Source: PALSA-610 sp038213435 (lineage in GTDB: Bacteria; Actinomycetota; Acidimicrobiia; IMCC26256; PALSA-610). Taken from it: 64,000 nt of DNA. Under the pieces are notes generated by a model, which had not been told where the DNA came from, searched no databases, and was given only the letters and a program-made list of their open reading frames with translations. Position 1 is the first letter of the stretch, and each line of letters starts with the position of its first letter. Shown here piece by piece: positions 58,931-64,000 of this stretch. Position numbers and translations under genes: made by a program. The stretch spans positions 60,862 to 124,861 of the forward strand of contig JBBQTI010000005.1 in NCBI GenBank assembly GCA_038213435.1. The letters are read 5' to 3'.

Positions 58931-59833
58931 TCAGGGGCCGCGCAGAATCGCTTCGAGCGCGGGCACCAGGACGGGATACCGGAACGGGAAGTCGAGGGCG
59001 ACGAGCCGAGCCGGCAGTACCCGCTGGCTTGCGAGCAACAACGAGTCGACGAGCTCTTTCCCGTAGCGCAGTTTCAGCGGCAACATCGGCGTGGGCAACA
59101 ACGTCGGGCGTCGCACAACGACGCCGAGCGCGTGGGCGAACTCGGCGTTCGTCACCGGATTGGGCGCGGTGAGGTCGACCGGACCGCGCACGCGCTCGTC
59201 GACGATCGCGGCGCGCAACGCGGCGATCTCGTCGTCGAGCGCGATCCAGCTCATCCACTGCTTGCCGGAACCCTGCCGGCCGCCGAGACCGAGCCGGAAC
59301 GGCAAGAGCATCTTTTGCAACGCGCCGCCGTGGCTCGCGAGCACGATGCCGGTACGGACGTTGACCGTGCGAACACCCGCATCGCTCGCCGGGCGGGTTT
59401 CGGCTTCCCACGCTTTGCAGACGCCCGCAAGGAAGCCCTCGCCGGGTGGGCTGTCCTCGGTGAGCACCTCGTCACCGCGGTCTCCGTAGTACCCGACTGC
59501 CGAGGCCGAGACGAGGACGCGCGGCTTGCGCTCGCGGCTCGCCACCGCGGCCGCGAGCAACGCGGTGCCCTTCGTACGGCTCTCGAGGATGCGTCGTTTC
59601 TGCTCGACGGTCCACCGGCGCTCGCCGATGCCTTCACCTGCGAGGTGGACGACCGCGTCGACCCCTTCCAGCGCCGGCGCGTCGATGCGGCCCGCATCCG
59701 GATCCCAACCGATCTCGTCGCCTCCGCTGATCCCGCCGCGTGCGAACTGCAGCACCCGGTGGCCGTCGGCCCGAAGCGACGCGGCGAGCGCCGAACCCAA
59801 GAGGCCACGCGCGCCGGTGATCGCTACGTCCAC
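58931..59833 (-). CDS. TIGR01777-family NAD(P)-binding epimerase (YfcH/SulA-like)
   Basis: 300 residues from GTG 59833. ITGARGLLGSALAASL is the Rossmann dinucleotide motif; VVHLAGEGIGERRWTVEQKRRILESR and VLVSASAVGYYGDRGDEVLTED are diagnostic of TIGR01777, then WMSWIALDDEIAALRAAI and the C-terminal PLKLRYGKELVDSLLLASQRVLPARL. Function is not known; in some bacteria it is linked to cell-division control. The stop is one base from the tRNA-His end on the opposite strand. Confidence 0.92.
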   Translation of the reverse strand: MDVAITGARGLLGSALAASLRADGHRVLQFARGGISGGDEIGWDPDAGRIDAPALEGVDAVVHLAGEGIGERRWTVEQKRRILESRTKGTALLAAAVASRERKPRVLVSASAVGYYGDRGDEVLTEDSPPGEGFLAGVCKAWEAETRPASDAGVRTVNVRTGIVLASHGGALQKMLLPFRLGLGGRQGSGKQWMSWIALDDEIAALRAAIVDERVRGPVDLTAPNPVTNAEFAHALGVVVRRPTLLPTPMLPLKLRYGKELVDSLLLASQRVLPARLVALDFPFRYPVLVPALEAILRGP

Positions 59834-59876
59834 CTCCGAGAATGTACGGGCTCGCGGGGTACGATGTGCGGTCCTT

Positions 59877-59953
59877 GCGCCCCTAGCTCAATTGGTTAGA
59901 GCATCAGACTCTTAATCTGCAGGTTCCGGGTTCGAGTCCCGGGGGGCGTACCA
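59877..59953 (+). tRNA. trnK-CUU: tRNA-Lys (anticodon CTT)
   Basis: Acceptor GCGCCCC/GGGGCGT (one G-T pair), anticodon stem TCAGA/TCTGC with loop CTCTTAA, T-arm CCGGGTTCGAGTCCCGG, discriminator A at 59950, and an encoded CCA at 59951-59953. Confidence 0.96.
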
Positions 59954-60155
59954 CTTGACCAGCGCAAACGAGAGCTGAGCTGGTCAGCCGATGAGGTCTA
60001 TCCGCAGATTGCAAACCACGTGCAAACCGCTTGGCCCTCGCCAGACCTTCGTCCGTGTGCGGAATCGAAGATGCACGTCGCCGTCGAGCGAAAGATCGCG
60101 AGTTATGGGGCGAACGTCCCCAGCGTGAGATCGAAACTGTCGTTACGCTGCGAAC

Positions 60156-60359
60156 GTGGTGGCGGCCGCTGTTGAGAGCGCGATGACTGCGCTCTTCCTG
60201 TTGCTGCTCCTGCTCGGGCTGTGCTTCTTGCCATCCATCGTGGCCGTCCGCCGCGGCGTTCGGAACGTCGGTTCCGTGATCGTCATCAACTTTCTGCTCG
60301 GCTGGACGCTCATAGGGTGGGTTGTCGCGTTCGCCCTGGCGGCGCGGTCGGTGGACTGA
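60156..60359 (+). CDS. Imm_superinfect-type small membrane protein
   Basis: 67 residues from GTG 60156. Two helices: TALFLLLLLLGLCFLPSIVAV and VGSVIVINFLLGWTLIGWVVAFALA; the order R-x-x-R-N-V-G then I-x-x-N-x-LLGWTLIGW-x-x-A-x-A matches the T4 Imm-like superinfection immunity family. In T4, Imm blocks DNA entry of related phages; bacterial chromosomal copies are common and their role is unproven. It stands alone between tRNA-Lys and the IS110 element. Confidence 0.83.
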   Translation: MVAAAVESAMTALFLLLLLLGLCFLPSIVAVRRGVRNVGSVIVINFLLGWTLIGWVVAFALAARSVD

Positions 60360-60503
60360 ACGGCGCCGCTGCGCTGAGGACGAGCCGATGCAGAACGATG
60401 CTCCTATGTTTGTCAAGGGGCTTCCGACGGTGCTGGCAGACCAGTGATGGGCCACTCGGGTGAGGGCGAGCTCTTATCAGGCCACGCGGTGTCGGCGGTT
60501 GGT

Positions 60504-60581
60504 TGGGATGGCGGCCGACGTATCGATCGAAGGACAACCGATGTCGGTGTCGGGCAGATATTGGGTCAGGCCGCCATCCCA
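60504..60581. repeat. 13-bp inverted repeat downstream of the IS110 transposase
   Basis: TGGGATGGCGGCC (60504-60516) and GGCCGCCATCCCA (60569-60581) are perfect inverted copies 52 bases apart, between the transposase stop and the element end. Could be part of the right-end structure or a terminator. Confidence 0.5.
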
Positions 60582-60589
60582 GAACTTGA

Positions 60590-61630
60590 TCAGCTGCGCG
60601 GGAGCAGTTGGTAGGTCTCGCGAGCGACGTAGCGTTTCAGGACGCGCATGATCTCGCGTTTGGTGAGGCCTTCTTCGGTGCGTCGTTCGACGTAGGCGCG
60701 GGTGCGGCGGTCGCTGCCCATGCGGGTGAACACGATCCGCCACAGCGCATGGTTCGCTTGGCGGTTCCCGGCCCGGCTGAGTCGGTGCCGGTGGTGTTTG
60801 CCGGACGATACGGGCAGTGGTGCGACGCCGCACAGGTGCGCCCACGCGGCTTCGTTGCGGATCCGTTCGGGGTTGTCGCCCGCGGCGACCAACAAGATCG
60901 CGGCGGTATCGACACCAACGCCGTGACACGCGAGCAGCGCCGGTGCGGTGACCGTGACGAGCTCGGCGAGGACGACCTCGAGTTCGTGCATGTCGTCGTC
61001 GATCGCGAGGCAGCGGCGGCCGAGGGTCCGCATCGCGAGTTTCGTCGCATGCAACACCGGCTCACCGCCGGGTCGGGGACGGAGCGCGGCGGCTTGGCGG
61101 GCGAGGTGCGCTTTGGGAACGTCACGGAACTGTTCCCGCAGCGCATCAGGGCTCGTGAAGCCGAGGTGGCGGATCTGGTTCAAGCAGCGGGCGCGGGCTT
61201 GTCGACCGGAACGTTGCGCGATCAGCAGCGCCCGGATCGCTTCCACGTTCCCGTCGGCGGACTTCGCGATGCCCGACGCCCGGCCCGACAACGCGGCCCG
61301 GGCCGCTTCGATCGCGTCGACCGGATCCGACTTGCCGAACATACGGCGGACCTGCCGGTTCGTGCGATCAACCTCGATCACGACCAGCCCACACGATCGC
61401 AGATAGCGGGAAAGGCCCGCGCCATACGCGCCGGTGCCCTCCACACCCACGCGGGCGATCGGACCCAACGCGCGCAACCACGCGTGCAGCGCAACGAACC
61501 CGGCGGTGGTCGCCGGGAACGACTCGACGCCCAGCACGCCACCGTTCGCGTCGAGCGCAGCGCAGACGTGGTTGTCGAGGTGCGTGTCGACTCCACCCAC
61601 GTTCGGGCGCGACGAATCTACGATGTTCAT
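60590..61630 (-). CDS. IS110-family transposase
   Basis: 346 residues from ATG 61630; AAGGG sits six bases upstream. The N-terminal RuvC-like DEDD domain has VGGVDTHLDNH, GVEGTGAYG, and SDPVDAIEAARAAL; the C-terminal Tnp domain has HGVGVDTAAILLVAAGDNPERIRNEAAWAHLCGVAPLPVSSGKHHRHRLS with the catalytic Ser in the SSGK segment. IS110 enzymes use a structured RNA transcribed from the element to choose donor and target. Complete and without frameshift, so possibly active. Confidence 0.94.
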   Translation of the reverse strand: MNIVDSSRPNVGGVDTHLDNHVCAALDANGGVLGVESFPATTAGFVALHAWLRALGPIARVGVEGTGAYGAGLSRYLRSCGLVVIEVDRTNRQVRRMFGKSDPVDAIEAARAALSGRASGIAKSADGNVEAIRALLIAQRSGRQARARCLNQIRHLGFTSPDALREQFRDVPKAHLARQAAALRPRPGGEPVLHATKLAMRTLGRRCLAIDDDMHELEVVLAELVTVTAPALLACHGVGVDTAAILLVAAGDNPERIRNEAAWAHLCGVAPLPVSSGKHHRHRLSRAGNRQANHALWRIVFTRMGSDRRTRAYVERRTEEGLTKREIMRVLKRYVARETYQLLPRS

Positions 61631-61639
61631 TGCCATCCC

Positions 61640-61920
61640 TTCTGTCTTCAACGGTTGAGGGGCGGCACGCACGTCCCGGGAAGGAGACCGTGTCGAGCAG
61701 GCTGCGCTAACAGCCGGCTCGGTCACCCTCCGGAACGGGGCGTGCCCAATTCCAGCACCATCCGATCGACACGCACTCCAAGCAAACAAGTACTTCGACA
61801 GGTCAGATCAAACGGCGCCCACCGCCATCGACGACACCGACCCAACCCGAGCCGAGAACCGCGAACAACGGCGAACCCAGTCTCACTGGCAGTTATGTAC
61901 GTCCGAGTCTCTCGCCACGC
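61640..61920 (-). other. Noncoding 5' end of IS110, possible bridge-RNA region
   Basis: About 280 bases upstream of the transposase hold no gene. In known IS110 elements the bridge RNA comes from the noncoding end upstream of the transposase. Several short complementary runs occur (for example CGGGAAGGAG and CTCCGGAACGGGGCG), but I have not folded the RNA and cannot mark its loops. Confidence 0.4.
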
Positions 61921-61927
61921 GTAACAT

Positions 61928-62605
61928 TCAGGCCGCTTCCCGGGTCTTCTCGAGCCCATCGAGGATCAGGTCGAGCCCGAACCCGAACTCGTCGCCGTAG
62001 TCATAGCCCGGCTGGAGGATGTGCTCGACGGTGAACTCGGTGAGGTGGGGGTACTCGTCGGCGGGGACCCGCGCCATCATCATCTGAGCCACCTCGGCCG
62101 TCTCCTCCTCGGTGTCGCCCAAGGGCAAGGTGGCCTCCTGTAACGCGAACCCGTAGATGTAGCTGTCGAGGGCGGAGAACGCGTGGGCCGTCAGCGCGAC
62201 CGAGAAGCCTGCCGCCCGGAGGGTCCCGATAACCGCATCGTGGTGGCGCAGCGTCGCCGGGCCCGGTGAGGTCCGGGTCGACATCAGGACGATCGCCCAC
62301 GGATGGCGCCCCAGCGCCTGGCGGGCGGACTGCGCCCGCTCACGCATCGCCGTCTTCCAGTCGGCTCCGCCCACCGGCAGGTCGATCTCGCTGAAGACCA
62401 GGTCGACCATCCAGTCGAGGAGCTCGTCCTTGTTGGCCACGTGGTTGTACAGCGACATCGCCTCCACCCCGAGGACATCGCCGAGCCTGCGCATGCTCAG
62501 CGATGCGATCCCGTGCTCGTCGGCGAGGGCGACCGCCGCCAGCAGCACCCTTTCCCTGCCCAAAGGACTCCGGGGCTTCGTGGCTGGCTTGGTCTTCGGT
62601 GCCAT
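61928..62605 (-). CDS. TetR/AcrR-family regulator (TetR_C group)
   Basis: 225 residues. HTH at about 20-65: GRERVLLAAVALADEHGIASLSMRRLGDVLGVEAMSLYNHVANKDELLDWMVD. The C-terminal domain (PGPATLRHHDAVIGTLRAAGFSVALTAHAFSALDSYIYGFALQEATLP) matches the TetR_C ligand-binding family. Divergent from the DUF4386 gene with two CTTAC-N3-GTAAG sites between; presumably represses both, with an unknown inducer. IS110 lies just past its stop. Confidence 0.93.
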   Translation of the reverse strand: MAPKTKPATKPRSPLGRERVLLAAVALADEHGIASLSMRRLGDVLGVEAMSLYNHVANKDELLDWMVDLVFSEIDLPVGGADWKTAMRERAQSARQALGRHPWAIVLMSTRTSPGPATLRHHDAVIGTLRAAGFSVALTAHAFSALDSYIYGFALQEATLPLGDTEEETAEVAQMMMARVPADEYPHLTEFTVEHILQPGYDYGDEFGFGLDLILDGLEKTREAA

Positions 62606-62640
62606 CTACTTCCTTCCAGGTCAACACTCTTGACTACTTC

Positions 62641-62677
62641 CTTACACTGTAAGCCTACGCTGAACTTACGACGTAAG
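62641..62677. promoter_or_regulatory. Twin TetR-type operator
   Basis: CTTACACTGTAAG (62641-62653) and CTTACGACGTAAG (62665-62677) have identical arms CTTAC/GTAAG and a 3-base centre, with 24 bp between centres. They sit between the divergent tetR and DUF4386 genes, near the latter's start. A clear dimer-binding pair for the adjacent TetR (inference). Confidence 0.78.
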
Positions 62678-62698
62678 CCAACAAGCTAAGGAGCGACC

Positions 62699-63370
62699 AT
62701 GAGGACAGCGACGCTCGACCAGCCAACGGCGCCAGGGACCGCCAAGTCCTCGGCGACGGCACCGACCATGCCGACTGGACCGGTCACGACATCAACCAGG
62801 AAGACAGCCGTTCTTGTTGGACTGCTCTTCCTCGCCGCCACGTTCACCTTCGCCATCGGTAGCGCGCGCATCCACTCGTTCTTCTCGAACGCGTCCTCGC
62901 ACAACAGCACCCTCACCGCGGGCGTGCTCCTTGTGGGCTGCCATGGCCTGGCCGACGCTGCGAACGGTCTGGTTATGCGCCATATCCTGGCGCCACGCAC
63001 ACCGATTCGCTCACAGGCCTACCTCGTCCTGAGGGCGGCGGAGTGCCTCACGGTCGTGGCAATAGGCGTGTACTTCCTGACAAGCCAAACTCGCTGGGAC
63101 GCATACGTGCTACCCGTCTACGCCCTCTCCGGTGCCGCCGGCCTCGTCCTTTCGTCTGCCTTGCTCACGTCGCGGATCGTGCCGAGGAACCTATCCATGC
63201 TCGGTGTCATCGGCTATCCGGTCTTCCTCGTGGGAAGCATCCTGGCCATGTTCAGCGTGACACAGGGCGCCGGGACGGTCGCGTTGGTCCCGGGCGGCCT
63301 CTTCGAGCTGATCCTCCCGATCTGGCTCTTCGCCAAAGGGTTCGCCTCCCATCAGATCGACGCATCATGA
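62699..63370 (+). CDS. DUF4386 membrane protein
   Basis: 223 residues with six hydrophobic helices (e.g. TAVLVGLLFLAATFTFAIGS, LVLRAAECLTVVAIGVYFL, LSMLGVIGYPVFLVGSILAMF, ALVPGGLFELILPIWLFAKGF). A Thr/Pro-rich ~33-residue N-terminus precedes the first helix. AAGGAGCGACC gives a good SD before ATG 62699. This family is often next to TetR or ECF regulators; function unknown, perhaps membrane stress or drug response. Probably repressed by the divergent TetR. Confidence 0.88.
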   Translation: MRTATLDQPTAPGTAKSSATAPTMPTGPVTTSTRKTAVLVGLLFLAATFTFAIGSARIHSFFSNASSHNSTLTAGVLLVGCHGLADAANGLVMRHILAPRTPIRSQAYLVLRAAECLTVVAIGVYFLTSQTRWDAYVLPVYALSGAAGLVLSSALLTSRIVPRNLSMLGVIGYPVFLVGSILAMFSVTQGAGTVALVPGGLFELILPIWLFAKGFASHQIDAS

Positions 63371-63690
63371 CAACGGAAGCGCACAGCCGCCCGACCGACA
63401 CGAGGCGAGTGACGACCGGGGGACGGCGAGGGAGGCCATCGTCGACGACGAACACGGAACCGCACCCGTAGACCTGATCCGACTCGACGATTCGCAAGGC
63501 CAGCACCACTGCGCGAGTGGGACTCCTCCTCATGTCGGTGCTCTAGGCCTTTGGATACCTCGTCGCCGTCAAAGGGCTCGCCGTTCCGGGGAATGCCGCA
63601 CGGACAGCCAAGAAACCTCGTCGACCACGAGGGCCCGTTGTCGTTAGCGTGCTTCCCACATAGCGGCTGGCGAACCGGAGGCACTGTGCG
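63371..63690. other. 320-bp gap without recognised gene
   Basis: No plus-strand frame with an SD and no RNA or repeat is seen; the long minus-strand frame across it (63352-63942) is a shadow of the plus-strand reductase gene that follows. Likely holds the promoter of that gene. Confidence 0.5.
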
Positions 63691-64000
63691 ATGAAGGTCT
63701 GCGTCGTCGGGGCCTCGGGGAAGACCGGAAAGTACATCGTGCAGCACGCGCTCGACCGCGGCTATGAGGTGGTCGGCGTATGCCGTGAACAGAGCGTCCC
63801 GAAACTCGACGAGTTCGCGGGCCGCATAACCGTCGTACCCGGGGCGACGGACGACCGCAAGGTCATCGAGCAAGCGGTAGCCGGGTGCGACGGTGTGATC
63901 ACCGTGCTCGTGCCGCGAGGTGTCCACGGGTACTCCCGCCAAACGGCTCAGGCGGTGCTCGACCTCGCCCCGCCGGGCGCTCGCCTCATTTTCTCCAGCG
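63691..64000 (+). CDS. NAD(P)-binding NmrA/SDR-like protein, 3' end outside window
   Basis: ATG 63691 preceded by GGAGG. MKVCVVGASGKTGKYIVQHALDRGYEVVGVCR is the atypical-SDR dinucleotide motif (GASGKTG), then KLDEFAGRITVVPGATDDRKVIEQAVAGCDGVITVLVPRGVH. Continues in frame to the window end with no stop. Members are reductases or redox sensors; substrate unknown. Confidence 0.85.
   Translation, partial: MKVCVVGASGKTGKYIVQHALDRGYEVVGVCREQSVPKLDEFAGRITVVPGATDDRKVIEQAVAGCDGVITVLVPRGVHGYSRQTAQAVLDLAPPGARLIFSS

Larger units (their letters stand above)
60480..61925 (-). mobile_element. IS110-family insertion sequence (approximate bounds)
   Basis: One transposase gene (60590-61630) with noncoding ends. 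No flanking duplication or terminal inverted repeat is apparent, as expected for IS110. Left end between 61640 and about 61925 (TetR stop at 61928), right end about 60400-60590. Exact ends cannot be set without a second copy. Confidence 0.65.

Noticed and set aside
60156..60359. Prophage based on the superinfection-immunity-like gene
   Set aside because: No other phage gene is nearby and this small family is common on bacterial chromosomes.

Overview
The window is visibly GC-rich, uses many GTG starts and packs genes tightly, often with 1-4 base start/stop overlaps. The content (an Rv2466c-type mycothiol-linked thioredoxin-fold protein, LLM-class oxidoreductase, RsbW-like ATPase, YceI/MarR pair, TIGR01777 epimerase, actinobacterial-style type IV pili with PilB/PilC/PilT and very large prepilin-like adhesins) points to an actinomycetote, perhaps of the Acidimicrobiia type. 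The lineage is an inference. No rRNA or other decisive marker is present.

Layout. 0-9.4 kb: metabolic and stress genes (Nudix, MtfA-like peptidase, serine hydrolase, MarR/YceI with a twin operator, a coupled amidohydrolase/helical-protein/IolB trio, an MFS pump, an LLM oxidoreductase). 9.4-12.8 kb: ECF sigma factor with a putative membrane partner ending in a collagen-like tail, a diiron-type MBL protein, an RsbW-like ATPase and a SnoaL-like protein. 12.8-17.9 kb: GH63-type glycosidase, neutral zinc peptidase, lipoprotein hydrolase and GH13 lipoprotein. 18.0-18.3 kb: an Rdx/SelW-like gene with an in-frame TGA exactly at the CxxU position and a SECIS-like hairpin just after it. 18.3-21.3 kb: a decay zone with a duplicated glycosyltransferase 3' end, a broken GGDEF gene, a frameshifted AI-2E transporter and an orphan RCC1 repeat. 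21.3-25 kb: PilZ-tailed cellulose-synthase-like glycosyltransferase, lspA-like gene and pilT. 25-27.3 kb: two-component system. 27.7-28.6 kb: a truncated DUF3631 mobile-element protein.

28.7-39.4 kb is a type IV pilus locus read leftward: two pilB copies in tandem (the second with a pilC stub), pilC, pilA, PilV- and PilX-like minor pilins, and a 1,368-residue prepilin-like adhesin. Two PilB proteins with MshEN-like N-termini, the PilZ glycosyltransferase and the GGDEF relic suggest that surface functions here are under c-di-GMP control. 39.5-44.1 kb: lectin-like membrane protein, GT2-methyltransferase fusion and GT-C membrane glycosyltransferase. 44.5-46.5 kb: 12-repeat secreted RCC1 protein.

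46.7-50.2 kb is a putative mobile cassette: an AlpA-like regulator, twin 18-bp palindromes, a small protein, a tyrosine-recombinase-fold protein that appears to lack most catalytic residues, and a translationally coupled DDE-type protein, ending about 170 bp from a tRNA-Arg gene. 50.4-64 kb: three tRNA genes, two arrays of a 45-bp repeat, TauE, substrate-binding lipoprotein, DEAD-box helicase, a SpeD-SpeE fusion, an IS110 element and a TetR/DUF4386 pair with a twin operator. The strongest leads are the selenoprotein, the dead-recombinase/DDE cassette, the duplicated pilB with its conserved leader, and the 45-bp repeat arrays.
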